The notes: generated from the letters alone by a model not told the origin. A stretch of DNA of 64,000 nt from Hydrogenophaga pseudoflava NBRC 102511 (GCF_001592285.1 NZ_BCWQ01000018.1:1-64000), one strand, 5' to 3'. Positions 47,051 to 55,612 are shown, counted from the stretch's first letter. Numbers and translations are program-made.

Positions 47051-48202
47051 GTGTCCGCCACCCGTTCCCCTTCTTCCTCGCACCGCATCGTCCCCGCCGC
47101 CGCCCTGCAGGCCCTGGCGCCGGGCGAGCAGCCGCTGTCGGCCGCGGCCCGCGCCTTCAACCTGCAGCTGACCCGGGTCGACAAGCTGCGCGCGCAGCTG
47201 GACGAACTCGACACGCTGTGCCAGGCGCACCGGGCCGAGCGCCACCGCTGGCTCACGCCCCTACAGCAGCAGCGGCGCCAGCAGATGCGCGCCCTGGCCC
47301 TGGCGCTGGAAGCGCACCTGCAGGGCAAGGCGCTCAGCCGCCTGCAGCAGGAGACGGCGACCGAGGCGCTGTGCGCACTGGCGCAGACCCTGGCGGACGA
47401 GGGCGAGGCCGACATGGTGGCCCTGCACGACCGGCACAGCCGCCAGACCTTGGCGCAGAAGAAGCAGGCCGCGGCCGACGCGATGCGCGCTCGTCTGGAG
47501 GCCGCGTTGGGCGAGCCGCTGGCCGGTGACGATGAGGATCTGTCCATGGACGAGCTGGTGCGCGCCGGCATGGCGCGGCTGCGCGAGGCGCGCGACGAAG
47601 AGCAGGCGCGCCGCCAGGCCAGGGCACAAGCCCGCAAGGCGCGCAAACAGCCGGGCACGCAGCAGGCCGAAGCGCAGGCGCAAGCGGCCGACGCCGAGAC
47701 CCAGCTGCGCACCCTGTTCCGCCAGCTGGCCAGCGCCCTGCACCCCGACCGCGAGCCCGACGAAACCGAGCGCCAGCGCAAGACCGCGCTGATGAGCGAG
47801 GCCAACACGGCCTACGCGCGCAAGGACCTGGTGACGCTGATGCAGATCCAGCTGCGCGCCGAACTGGCCGACCCCACCGCGGTGTCGCGCCTGGCGGACG
47901 ACCGGCTGGCCGCGCTGACCCTGCTGCTCAAGCAGCAGGTGGCGGGTCTGGAGCGCGAACGTGCGGCGCGGCAGGGCCAGCTGGCGGCCGAATTCGAGCT
48001 GCCGCACGCTCAGGTGGCCAACCCGAACACGCTCAGGCAGGCGCTGCTGGCGCAGGTGGCGGGGCTGGAAGCCCAGCTGGCGCAGCTGGAGCAGGACCTG
48101 GCCGCGGCGCAGGACGCGGCGGCGCTCAAGCGCTGGCTCAACCGCCAGCGCGAAGCGCCGCGCCCGGTGCGGGCGGACCGCGACCCCGACGACTACGTCT
48201 GA
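47051..48202 (+). CDS. J-domain-like protein with coiled-coil flanks
   Basis: This 383-residue soluble protein starts at GTG 47051. It is mostly helical and extremely rich in Ala, Leu, Gln and Arg. A J-domain-like segment lies in the middle (about 215-270; LFRQLASALHPDREPDETERQRKTALMSEANTAYARKD in sequence order) with the HPD tripeptide that stimulates DnaK ATPase. Long predicted coiled coils lie on both sides. It could be a DnaK co-chaperone of unknown target. Its 3' end overlaps the convergent small monooxygenase by ten bases. Confidence 0.78.
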   Translation: MSATRSPSSSHRIVPAAALQALAPGEQPLSAAARAFNLQLTRVDKLRAQLDELDTLCQAHRAERHRWLTPLQQQRRQQMRALALALEAHLQGKALSRLQQETATEALCALAQTLADEGEADMVALHDRHSRQTLAQKKQAAADAMRARLEAALGEPLAGDDEDLSMDELVRAGMARLREARDEEQARRQARAQARKARKQPGTQQAEAQAQAADAETQLRTLFRQLASALHPDREPDETERQRKTALMSEANTAYARKDLVTLMQIQLRAELADPTAVSRLADDRLAALTLLLKQQVAGLERERAARQGQLAAEFELPHAQVANPNTLRQALLAQVAGLEAQLAQLEQDLAAAQDAAALKRWLNRQREAPRPVRADRDPDDYV

Positions 48203-48498
48203 GCGTCGGCCGGGTGGCGGTAGCGCCGCGTCACCTCGGCGATCTCCACCGAGTAGCTGGCGTACCAGCGCTCGCGGCCCAGCCGCTGCGCCATCAGGTG
48301 GTCGGTGTGCTGCTTCCAGGCGCGGATGCTGGCCTCGTCGGGCCAGTAGGACAGGGCGATCTCCTGGTCGCCCTCGGTGACGGCGGTGAAGTCCAGGCAG
48401 CCGAACTGCGTCAGCGCGAGCTGGCGCATCTGCGCGGCCATGGCGCTGTACTCGGCGTCGAGGTCGCGGGCCTTGGCGCGGAAGATCACGACGAACAT
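48193..48498 (-). CDS. Antibiotic-biosynthesis-monooxygenase-domain protein
   Basis: This 101-residue protein has a single ABM-type ferredoxin-like domain: FVVIFRAKARDLDAEYSAMA at the N-terminus, GCLDFTAVTEGDQEIALSYW in the middle and AWKQHTDHL near residue 66. Related proteins act as small oxygenases, heme-degrading enzymes or stress proteins. It is encoded two bases after the nitronate monooxygenase on the same strand, so the two are probably co-expressed. Confidence 0.8.
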   Translation of the reverse strand: MFVVIFRAKARDLDAEYSAMAAQMRQLALTQFGCLDFTAVTEGDQEIALSYWPDEASIRAWKQHTDHLMAQRLGRERWYASYSVEIAEVTRRYRHPADAQT

Positions 48499-48500
48499 GG

Positions 48501-49541
48501 TCAGAAACCTTTCAGCAGGTCGCGGGTGATCTCGGCCGCTGGCGCGCTGCGGCAACCGCTGGCGTTCTGGCCGCTCCACAGGGGGGAGAAGTCGCCGCTG
48601 CCCTGCTTTTCAAAATGCGCGCGCAGCGGCGCGATGGCGGCGGTGGCGGTGGGGAAGGCGGGTGCCTCCGGGCTGAGTGGCCCCAGCTCGCGCATCACCC
48701 GGTTGACGATGCCGCGCGCCGGCCGGCCGCTGAACAGCGTGGTCAATGCCGTGTGGCGCGCCGTTTCGCTCTGCAGTGCGGCGCGGTGGATGGGGGAGGT
48801 CAGGGCCTCGTCGCTGCACAGGTAGGCCGTGCCCACCTGCACGCCGGCCGCACCCAGCGCCAGCGCGGCGCGCACCCCGGCTGCATCGGCGATGCCACCC
48901 GCTGCGATCACCGGCACCTGCACGGTGGCCACGATCTGCGGCAGCAGGGCGAAGGTGCCGACCTGGGTTGTGAGGTCGTTGGTCAGGAACATGCCTCTAT
49001 GGCCGCCCGCCTCAGAACCCTGCGCGATCACGGCATCGACGCCTTGGGCTTCGAGCCACAGCGCCTCGTCCACCGTCGTCGCCGACGACAGCACCACGCT
49101 GCCCCAGCCCTTCACGCGCGCCAGCAGGTCGGACGCTGGCAGGCCGAAGTGAAAGCTCACGATGGGCGGCCGGAACGGCTCGACGAGGTCGGCCACCGCG
49201 TGGCTGAAGGGCACGCGCCCCGCGCCGGCCGGCACGGCGGCGATGTCCAGCCCGGCCTCGGCGTAGAACGGTGCCAGCGCCTCGCGCCAGCGGGCCTCGC
49301 GCGCCGTGTCGGGTGCGGGCGGCGTGTGGCAGAAGAAGTTGACGTTCCAGGGCCGGTTGGTGCCTTGCGAGAGGGTGGTCAGCTCTTGCACCAGCGCCTC
49401 GGGCGTGAGCAGGGCGGCGGGCAGGGCGCCGATGCCGCCGGCCTGGCAGACCGCCAGCGCCAGGGCCGAACCCTGCGAACCGGCCATGGGCGCCTGCAGC
49501 AGCAGGCGATCGACGTTCAGGCGTTGGGCGAGCGAGTTCAT
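48501..49541 (-). CDS. Nitronate monooxygenase family flavoprotein
   Basis: This 346-residue TIM-barrel FMN enzyme of the 2-nitropropane dioxygenase family has LLQAPMAGSQGSALALAVCQAGGIGALPAA at the N-terminus in sequence order, then AQGSEAGGHRG (catalytic His) near 184 and IAAGGIADAAGVRAALALGAAGVQVGTAYL for FMN phosphate binding. It oxidises alkyl nitronates such as propionate 3-nitronate. It is divergent from hpaR across the palindromic operator at 49606. Confidence 0.9.
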   Translation of the reverse strand: MNSLAQRLNVDRLLLQAPMAGSQGSALALAVCQAGGIGALPAALLTPEALVQELTTLSQGTNRPWNVNFFCHTPPAPDTAREARWREALAPFYAEAGLDIAAVPAGAGRVPFSHAVADLVEPFRPPIVSFHFGLPASDLLARVKGWGSVVLSSATTVDEALWLEAQGVDAVIAQGSEAGGHRGMFLTNDLTTQVGTFALLPQIVATVQVPVIAAGGIADAAGVRAALALGAAGVQVGTAYLCSDEALTSPIHRAALQSETARHTALTTLFSGRPARGIVNRVMRELGPLSPEAPAFPTATAAIAPLRAHFEKQGSGDFSPLWSGQNASGCRSAPAAEITRDLLKGF

Positions 49542-49605
49542 GCCGCGATTGTCGGTCGGTCCCCGGGGTGAGGGTTAACCCCTGTTTCGAGAAGGTCGGA
49601 AAAAC

Positions 49606-49621
49606 ATTTAACATATTAAAT
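49606..49621. promoter_or_regulatory. MarR-type operator candidate at hpaR
   Basis: ATTTAACATATTAAAT has perfect six-base inverted arms (ATTTAA / TTAAAT) around CATA. It is strikingly AT-rich in this high-GC DNA, lies 15 bases before the hpaR ATG, and suits autoregulation by a MarR protein. It also lies 64 bases upstream of the divergent flavoprotein start. Confidence 0.65.
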
Positions 49622-49636
49622 AAATCGCACAAACCC

Positions 49637-50125
49637 ATGGCCACCGACGACAGCACCCTTTCTTTTGTCCACCGCAACCTCCCGCGCCTGCTGCTGGAGG
49701 CGCGCGAGGCGGTCATGCAGCACACCCGCCCGAGCCTGCGCGAGCACGGCCTGTCGGACCAGCAGTGGCGCGTGCTGCGCGTGCTGGGCGAACACGCGCG
49801 CGACCCGGCCGGCGTGGAGACTGGCCGGGTGGCGCGCGAGGCGCTGCTGCTCGGCCCCAGCCTGACCGGCGTGCTCACCCGCATGGAACGCGACGGCCTG
49901 ATCACCCGCAACCGCTGCCCGCAGGACGCGCGCCGCACCGTGGTGCGCGCCACGCCCGCTGGCCTGAAGCTGGTGCGCAAGCTCTCGCAGACCATCGAAT
50001 CGCACTACCAGTGGATGGAAGCGCAGCTGGGCCCGCAGCGTCTGGCACAGCTCTACGACCTGCTGGACGACGTGATCGCGCTGGAGGCGCCGGGCGGCGT
50101 CGAGGTCGACGACATCGAGGAGTGA
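49637..50125 (+). CDS. hpaR: MarR-family repressor of homoprotocatechuate degradation HpaR
   Basis: This 162-residue MarR protein resembles HpaR, with SFVHRNLPRLLLEAREAVM and REHGLSDQQWRVLRVL at the N-terminus. The winged helix covers about 60-110 (LLLGPSLTGVLTRMERDGLITR, then RRTVVRATPAG). It stands directly before hpaG1 with a four-base gap, as in enteric hpa clusters, and probably represses the operon until an aromatic acid binds. Confidence 0.92.
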   Translation: MATDDSTLSFVHRNLPRLLLEAREAVMQHTRPSLREHGLSDQQWRVLRVLGEHARDPAGVETGRVAREALLLGPSLTGVLTRMERDGLITRNRCPQDARRTVVRATPAGLKLVRKLSQTIESHYQWMEAQLGPQRLAQLYDLLDDVIALEAPGGVEVDDIEE

Positions 50126-50129
50126 CCCC

Positions 50130-50774
50130 ATGAACCCCAATCCCTACCTGCCCGGCGGCACCGTCTACGGCACGCTGCTGAACTTCCGGCGCGAACACGC
50201 GCTCTGGGCGCCGCGCATGCACGAAGCGCCCTACAAGGCGCCGCCGGCCGCACCGGTGCTCTACATCAAGACCGCCAACACCTTCACCCGCAGCGGCCAG
50301 GCCATCGCGCTGCCGCGGGGCGTGGCCGAGGTGGAGGTGGCCGCCAGCCTGGGTCTGGTGGCGGGCGAGGGTGGCCGGGTGGCCGGCGCCGTGCTGTTCA
50401 ACGACGTGGCGATTCCGCACGAAAGCTACTACCGCCCGCCGGTGAAGTTTCGCTGTGTCGACGGCTTCCTCGGCGTGGGCGATGCGATGCGGCCTTTGAA
50501 CTCGCTGGCCGAACTGTCGTCGCTGGTGCTGGAGCTGCGCGTGGACGGCGTGATGCGCCAGCGCACCGCCCTGGCCGACCTGGTGCGCGACGCGGCCACG
50601 CTCTGGGCCGACGTGAACGCCTTCCAGTCCATGCGGCCAGGCGATGTGCTGATGGTCGGCACCGACTGCCTGGAGGACGGCTCACGACCGCGCGCCAAGG
50701 CCGGCGACTCGGTCGAGATCACCGCCACCGGCTTCGCGCCGCTGGTCAACCACTTTGTGCAGGAGACGGTATGA
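50130..50774 (+). CDS. hpaG1: HpaG N-terminal-type decarboxylase/isomerase subunit
   Basis: This 214-residue member of the fumarylacetoacetate hydrolase family corresponds to the N-terminal half of the bifunctional HpaG, which decarboxylates 5-oxo-pent-3-ene-1,2,5-tricarboxylate. It has YGTLLNFRRE near the start, LYIKTANTFTRSGQAI, then VLFNDVAIPHESYYRPPVKFRCVDGF. The stop overlaps hpaG2 as ATGA, so the two halves are separate but coupled genes. Confidence 0.9.
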   Translation: MNPNPYLPGGTVYGTLLNFRREHALWAPRMHEAPYKAPPAAPVLYIKTANTFTRSGQAIALPRGVAEVEVAASLGLVAGEGGRVAGAVLFNDVAIPHESYYRPPVKFRCVDGFLGVGDAMRPLNSLAELSSLVLELRVDGVMRQRTALADLVRDAATLWADVNAFQSMRPGDVLMVGTDCLEDGSRPRAKAGDSVEITATGFAPLVNHFVQETV

Positions 50775-51544
50775 AACACGCCCGCATCGCCTGGGCCGGC
50801 GCGGTCCACGACGCCGTCGAAGCGGACGGCCAGCTTGAACTGCTCACGCCCGCCTTCAACGGCCGCCGTGTCGGCTTCGATGAGGTGGTCTGGCTGCCGC
50901 CGCTCGCGCCCATCCACCGCCCGCGCACCGTGCTCGCGCTCGGCCTGAACTACGCCGACCACGCGAAAGAACTCGCCTTCAAGGCACCCGAGGAGCCGCT
51001 GGCCTTCGTCAAGGGTGAGGCCTCGCTCATCGGCCACCGCGCCTTCACCGTGCGACCCGACGGCGTGCAGTTCATGCACTACGAGTGCGAGCTGGCTGTG
51101 GTGATCGGCAAACCTGCGAAACGCGTGAAGAAGTCAGAAGCGCTGCAGTACGTGGCCGGCTACACGGTTGCCAACGACTACGCGATCCGCGACTACCTGG
51201 AAAACTGGTACCGACCCAACCTCAGGGTCAAGAACCGCGACACCTGCACGCCCCTGGGCCCCTGGCTGGTGGACGCCGCCGACGTGCCCGATCCCCAGGC
51301 CCTGGCGTTGCGCACGGTGGTCAACGGCAAGGTCACGCAGCAGGGCCACACGAAGGACATGATCTTCGACGTCGCCACGCTCATCGATTACTTCAGTGCC
51401 TTCATGACCCTGATGCCCGGCGACCTCATCCTCACCGGCACGCCCGACGGCGTCGTCGACTGCCAGCCCGGCGACGTGGTCGTCACCGAGATCGACGGCA
51501 TCGGCTCCCTCACGAACACCATCACTTCCGAAAGCAAGGCATGA
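50771..51544 (+). CDS. hpaG2: HpaG C-terminal-type decarboxylase/isomerase subunit
   Basis: This 257-residue FAH-family enzyme is equivalent to the C-terminal half of HpaG. Metal ligands and signature are visible in HYECELAVVIGKPAKRVKK (Glu pair, about 101) and GYTVANDYAIRDYLENWYRPNLRVKN (Asp), then LMPGDLILTGTPDGV near the C-terminus. It overlaps hpaE as ATGA. Confidence 0.92.
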   Translation: MKHARIAWAGAVHDAVEADGQLELLTPAFNGRRVGFDEVVWLPPLAPIHRPRTVLALGLNYADHAKELAFKAPEEPLAFVKGEASLIGHRAFTVRPDGVQFMHYECELAVVIGKPAKRVKKSEALQYVAGYTVANDYAIRDYLENWYRPNLRVKNRDTCTPLGPWLVDAADVPDPQALALRTVVNGKVTQQGHTKDMIFDVATLIDYFSAFMTLMPGDLILTGTPDGVVDCQPGDVVVTEIDGIGSLTNTITSESKA

Positions 51545-53016
51545 CGCAACGCATCCACCACCTCATCAACGGCAAGACCGTTGAAGGCACCGACTACTTT
51601 GAAACGATCAACCCGGCCACGCAGGGCGTGCTGGCCGAGGTCGCATCGGGCACCGAGGCCGAGGTCAACGCCGCGGTTCAGGCCGCCAAGGACGCCTTCC
51701 CGGCCTGGGCCGGCCTCCCCGCCACCGAGCGCGCCAGGAAGATCCGCGCCCTGGGTGACCTGATCGCCAAACACGTGCCCGAGATCGCGAGGACCGAGAC
51801 CGAAGACACCGGGCAGGTGATCGCGCAGACCGGCAAGCAGCTGATCCCGCGCGCCTCGGACAACTTCTACTACTTCGCCGAGATGTGCACCCGCGTCGAC
51901 GGCCACACCTACCCCACGCCCACGCACCTGAACTACACGCTGTTCCACCCGGTGGGCGTCTGCGCGCTCATCAGCCCGTGGAACGTGCCCTTCATGACCG
52001 CCACCTGGAAGGTCGCACCCTGCCTGGCCTTCGGCAACACGGCGGTGCTCAAGATGAGCGAGCTCAGCCCGCTGACCGCCGCGCGACTGGGCGAGCTGGC
52101 GCTGGAGGCCGGCATCCCGGCCGGCGTGCTCAACGTCGTGCACGGTTTCGGCAAGGAAGCGGGCGAGCCGCTGTGCGCCCACCCGGATGTGCGCGCCATC
52201 AGCTTCACCGGGTCCACCGCCACCGGCAACCGCATCGTCAAGACCGCGGGCCTGAAGAAGTTCAGCATGGAACTGGGCGGCAAGAGCCCGTTTGTCATCT
52301 TCGACGACGCCGACCTGGACCGCGCGCTCGACGCCGCGATCTTCATGATCTTCAGCAACAACGGCGAGCGCTGCACGGCGGGTTCGCGCATCCTGGTGCA
52401 GCAGAGCATCTACGCCGACTTCGTCGCGAAGTTCACCGAGCGCGCCAAGCGCATCGTGGTGGGCGACCCGCTGGATGAGAAGACCACTATCGGCCCGATG
52501 ATCAGCAAGGCGCACCTGGCCAAGGTGCGCAGTTACATCGAGCTGGGTCCGAAGGAGGGCGCGACGATGCTGTGCGGCGGGCTGGACCGTCCTTCGTATG
52601 CCGCCGAGCTGCCGTCGCATGTGGCGGGCGGCAACTACGTCTGGCCGACGGTGTTCGCCGACGTGGACAACCGCATGAAGATTGCGCAGGACGAGATCTT
52701 CGGCCCCGTGGCCTGCCTGATTCCGTTCAAGGACGAGGCGGACGCGATCCGCATCGCCAACGACATCCAGTACGGGCTGTCGAGCTATGTCTGGACGGAG
52801 AACATCGGCAAGGCGCACCGTGTGGCGGCCTCGATCGAGGCGGGCATGTGTTTCGTGAACTCGCAGAACGTGCGGGATCTGCGGCAGCCGTTTGGTGGCA
52901 CCAAGGCGTCGGGCACCGGACGCGAGGGCGGGACCTGGAGTTACGAGGTGTTCCTGGAGCCCAAGAACGTCGCGGTGTCCATGGGGTCGCATCACATTCC
53001 TCATTGGGGTGTTTGA
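51541..53016 (+). CDS. hpaE: 5-carboxymethyl-2-hydroxymuconate semialdehyde dehydrogenase
   Basis: This 491-residue NAD-dependent aldehyde dehydrogenase oxidises the ring-cleavage semialdehyde. It has ISPWNVPFMTATWKVAPCLAFGNTAV (about 140), FTGSTATGN, catalytic Glu in MELGGKSPFVIFDDADLDRALD (about 243), nucleophile Cys in NNGERCTAGSRILV (about 281) and EIFGPVACLIPF (about 385). It is separated from hpaD by 342 bases containing two structured repeats. Confidence 0.95.
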   Translation: MTQRIHHLINGKTVEGTDYFETINPATQGVLAEVASGTEAEVNAAVQAAKDAFPAWAGLPATERARKIRALGDLIAKHVPEIARTETEDTGQVIAQTGKQLIPRASDNFYYFAEMCTRVDGHTYPTPTHLNYTLFHPVGVCALISPWNVPFMTATWKVAPCLAFGNTAVLKMSELSPLTAARLGELALEAGIPAGVLNVVHGFGKEAGEPLCAHPDVRAISFTGSTATGNRIVKTAGLKKFSMELGGKSPFVIFDDADLDRALDAAIFMIFSNNGERCTAGSRILVQQSIYADFVAKFTERAKRIVVGDPLDEKTTIGPMISKAHLAKVRSYIELGPKEGATMLCGGLDRPSYAAELPSHVAGGNYVWPTVFADVDNRMKIAQDEIFGPVACLIPFKDEADAIRIANDIQYGLSSYVWTENIGKAHRVAASIEAGMCFVNSQNVRDLRQPFGGTKASGTGREGGTWSYEVFLEPKNVAVSMGSHHIPHWGV

Positions 53017-53054
53017 TTTGCGCTCCTCTGCTGTTTCGCTCGGCTACCTGGGCG

Positions 53055-53160
53055 GGCTTGGAGGACCGGGGTACCCGGTTCCGCTCATGTCCCCCGAAAC
53101 GGGCTTTGCCCGTTTCTCCTCCTTTACTTCGCTGCACCGGGTACCCCGATCCTCCAAGCC
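53055..53160 (+). repeat. Structured repeat, family 3 copy A
   Basis: The outer arms of 25 bases (53055-53079 and 53136-53160) are complementary at 24 positions. Inside are the 17-mer TCCGCTCATGTCCCCCG (53080-53096), a hairpin AAACGGGC-TTT-GCCCGTTT (53097-53115) and the 20-mer CTCCTCCTTTACTTCGCTGC (53116-53135). Both core blocks recur in copy B in the opposite orientation. It lies between hpaE and hpaD. Confidence 0.92.
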
Positions 53161-53208
53161 GGAAGTGATGCTGGCACTCCACAGTTCGAGCACCGATGCG
53201 CAGCGAGA
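53161..53208. other. Spacer between the two family 3 repeats
   Basis: These are 48 bases of ordinary sequence between the oppositely oriented repeats. No gene, promoter or terminator is evident. Together with the flanking 38 bases before copy A and 48 bases after copy B, it completes the non-coding gap 53017-53358. The only recognisable signal there is the AGGAGA at 53345-53350 ahead of hpaD. Confidence 0.6.
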
Positions 53209-53310
53209 GAAGGCGAGGTGGGTGGTGTGCCGCAGCGAAGTAAAGGAGGAGGGCTGCGCGCAGCGCAGACCGGGGGACATGAGCGGAGGTACACCACCCA
53301 CCTCGCCTTC
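53209..53310 (-). repeat. Structured repeat, family 3 copy B
   Basis: This is an inverted copy of the element at 53055. The outer arms of 23 bases (53209-53231 and 53288-53310) are complementary at 22 positions but unrelated in sequence to the arms of copy A. On the minus strand the core reads TCCGCTCATGTCCCCCG, then a different hairpin CTGCGC-TGC-GCGCAG, then CTCCTCCTTTACTTCGCTGC. Both core blocks are identical to those of copy A. Confidence 0.92.
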
Positions 53311-53358
53311 CACCACAAACGTCAGACAAGACAACGCACAAAACAGGAGACAAGCCAA

Positions 53359-54285
53359 ATGGGCAAAGTAGCACTGGTCGGCAAGATCACCCACGTCCCC
53401 TCGATGTACCTCAGCGAACTCGACGGCCCCCGCAAAGGCACGCGCCAGGACGCCATCGACGGCCACAAAGAAATCGCGCGCCGCTGCAAAGAACTGGAGG
53501 TAGACACCATCGTCGTCTTCGACACCCACTGGCTCGTCAACGCCACCTACCACCTCAACTGCGCGCCCCACTGGCAAGGCACCTACACCAGCAACGAGCT
53601 GCCCCACTTCATCAGCAACATGGGTTACGCCATCCCCGGCAACCCCGAGCTGGGCCAGTTGCTCGCCAAAGTCGCGAACGAACACGGCGTCGAAACCCTC
53701 GCCCATCACGCCACCACGCTGCAGCCCGAATACGGCACCCTCGTGCCCATGCGCTACATGAACGCCGACCAGCACTTCAAGGCGGTCTCGGTCTCGGCCC
53801 TGTGCACCTCGCACTACCTCAACGACAGCGCGCGCCTGGGCTGGGCCATGCGCAAGGCCGTCGAAGACCACTACGACGGCACCGTCGCCTTCCTCGCCAG
53901 CGGCTCGCTCAGCCACCGCTTTGCGCAGAACGGCCTGGCGCCCGAATACGCGTTCAAGGTCTGGAGCCCTTTCCTGGAGACGCTGGACCACCGCGTGGTG
54001 GAGATGTGGACCAACGGCGAGTGGAAGACCTTCTGCGAGATGCTGCCGGAGTACGCCAGCAAGGGCCATGGCGAAGGCTTCATGCACGACACGGCCATGA
54101 TGCTGGGCGTGCTGGGCTGGAGCGAATACACCGGCCAGGCCGAGATCGTCACGCCCTACTTCGGCGCCTCGGGCACCGGCCAGATCAACGCGCTGTTCCC
54201 GGTGCTGCCGGTCAGCGGCGCCGCCGTTCCTCAGCCCGTGGCCTCGCGGGCCGACGGCTATTCCAGCATTGCCACGCGCCTGTAA
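53359..54285 (+). CDS. hpaD: 3,4-dihydroxyphenylacetate 2,3-dioxygenase
   Basis: This 308-residue class III (LigB-type) extradiol dioxygenase opens the ring of homoprotocatechuate. Candidate Fe ligands are His in GKITHVPSM (residue 12) and VFDTHWLVNATYH (about 57), with SGSLSHRFAQ (about 180) contributing the acid-base His. A strong AGGAGA at 53345-53350 sets the ATG. It begins the second part of the hpa operon after the structured repeats. Confidence 0.94.
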   Translation: MGKVALVGKITHVPSMYLSELDGPRKGTRQDAIDGHKEIARRCKELEVDTIVVFDTHWLVNATYHLNCAPHWQGTYTSNELPHFISNMGYAIPGNPELGQLLAKVANEHGVETLAHHATTLQPEYGTLVPMRYMNADQHFKAVSVSALCTSHYLNDSARLGWAMRKAVEDHYDGTVAFLASGSLSHRFAQNGLAPEYAFKVWSPFLETLDHRVVEMWTNGEWKTFCEMLPEYASKGHGEGFMHDTAMMLGVLGWSEYTGQAEIVTPYFGASGTGQINALFPVLPVSGAAVPQPVASRADGYSSIATRL

Positions 54286-54299
54286 ACCGGAAGCCCACC

Positions 54300-54746
54300 A
54301 TGCCCCACCTCGTCATCCTCTACACCCCCAACCTCGACAAACCCGCCTCGCAGGGCGGCGTCGACATGGGCGGCCTCTGCCGCGCGCTGGCCGACGCCAT
54401 GCTCGCGGTGCGCGACGAGCAGGACCGCCAGGTCTTCCCCACCGGCGGCACGCGCGTGCTGGCCTACCCGGCGGCGCACTGCGCGGTGTCCGACGGCGGC
54501 GCGGCCGGCATCGCGGCCGGGCTGGGCGGCGACTACGCCTTCGTCTACATGAACGTGCGCATGGCCAGGGGCCGCAGCGCCGTGGTGCACCAGCGTGTGG
54601 GCGAGGCGCTCAACGCCGTGGTGAAAGAACGCTTTGCCGAACAGCTGGCCAGGCGTCCCATCGGCATCACCGTGCAGGTGGACGAAGGCACAGAGGTCTT
54701 CGACGCCAAGAACAGTTCCCTGCACCCGCTCTTCAACAAGGCATAA
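54300..54746 (+). CDS. hpaF: 5-carboxymethyl-2-hydroxymuconate isomerase
   Basis: This 148-residue protein is of the tautomerase superfamily HpaF/CHMI group. It starts MPHLVILYTPNL, with Pro2 available as the catalytic base. FVYMNVRMARGRSAVVHQRVGEAL near residue 80 is typical of CHMI. It acts after HpaE in the pathway and before HpaG. The gap to hpaD is 14 bases. Confidence 0.9.
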   Translation: MPHLVILYTPNLDKPASQGGVDMGGLCRALADAMLAVRDEQDRQVFPTGGTRVLAYPAAHCAVSDGGAAGIAAGLGGDYAFVYMNVRMARGRSAVVHQRVGEALNAVVKERFAEQLARRPIGITVQVDEGTEVFDAKNSSLHPLFNKA

Positions 54747-54753
54747 AACGACC

Positions 54754-55581
54754 ATGTTCGACGACGCCCTCGTTCAGCAGCTCGCCGCCGAGCTGCAACG
54801 CGCCCAGCAGACCCGCACGCAGGTCGAGCACTTCTCCAAACGCCACCCCGGCATGACCATCGAAGACGGCTACCGCATTGGCCGCGCCTGGGTGGATCTG
54901 GAAAAGGCCGCCGGCAAACAAGTCATCGGCCACAAGATCGGCCTGACCAGCCGCGCCATGCAGATCAGCAGCCAGATCGACGAGCCCGACTACGGCACCC
55001 TGCTCGACGACATGCTCTACACCGCGAGAGCGGGCGAGGTGCTGGAGATTCCGGTGAAGAACTTCATCGCCCCGCGCGTCGAGGTCGAGCTGGCCTTCGT
55101 GCTCAAGGCGCCGCTGGCCGGGCCGAATGTCACGGTCGAAGACGTGCTGGCCGCGACCGAGTACATGACCCCCGCCATCGAAATCATCGACGCGCGCATC
55201 GAGCAGTTCGACCACCACACGAAAGTGATGCGCAAGGTCTACGACACCATCAGCGACAACGCGGCCAACGCCGGCATCGTGATCGGCGCGGGCGACCCCG
55301 CGTTCAAGGCCGACCCGCGCCGCACCAACCGCCCCTGGTGCGGCGCCATCCTGCGGCAGAACGGCGCGGTCGAAGAGACGGGCCTGGCCGCCGGCGTGCA
55401 GGGCGACCCCGCCATCGGCATCGCCTGGCTGGCCAACAAGCTCGCGCCCTGGGGCGAGACGCTGCAGGCCGGCGAGATCGTGCTCGCCGGCAGCTTCACG
55501 CGGCCCGTGGCGGCCAAAGCGGGCGACCTGTTCGAGGCCGACTACGGCCCGCTCGGCAGCCTGCGCTTCCGCTTCGTCTGA
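54754..55581 (+). CDS. hpaH: 2-oxo-hept-4-ene-1,7-dioate hydratase
   Basis: This 275-residue member of the MhpD/HpaH hydratase family adds water before the final aldolase cleavage. It has [12 protein letters not shown] (about 59), metal-ligand acids in [12 protein letters not shown] (about 105), [13 protein letters not shown] (about 140) and LAGSFTRPV near the C-terminus. A distant paralogue is encoded on the minus strand at 62990. Confidence 0.94.
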   Translation: MFDDALVQQLAAELQRAQQTRTQVEHFSKRHPGMTIEDGYRIGRAWVDLEKAAGKQVIGHKIGLTSRAMQISSQIDEPDYGTLLDDMLYTARAGEVLEIPVKNFIAPRVEVELAFVLKAPLAGPNVTVEDVLAATEYMTPAIEIIDARIEQFDHHTKVMRKVYDTISDNAANAGIVIGAGDPAFKADPRRTNRPWCGAILRQNGAVEETGLAAGVQGDPAIGIAWLANKLAPWGETLQAGEIVLAGSFTRPVAAKAGDLFEADYGPLGSLRFRFV

Positions 55582-55612
55582 CCGCACACACATATATAGA
55601 AGGAGACCCCTA

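Noticed and set aside
53017-53358. A CRISPR array or insertion sequence between hpaE and hpaD
   Set aside because: Only two copies exist, in opposite orientation, with no regular spacers. No transposase and no clear target-site duplication are present.
53044-54087. Minus-strand frame running through the structured repeats and hpaD
   Set aside because: The repeats are non-coding hairpins and the frame continues antisense to a clear dioxygenase gene. Reading through the repeat is fortuitous.
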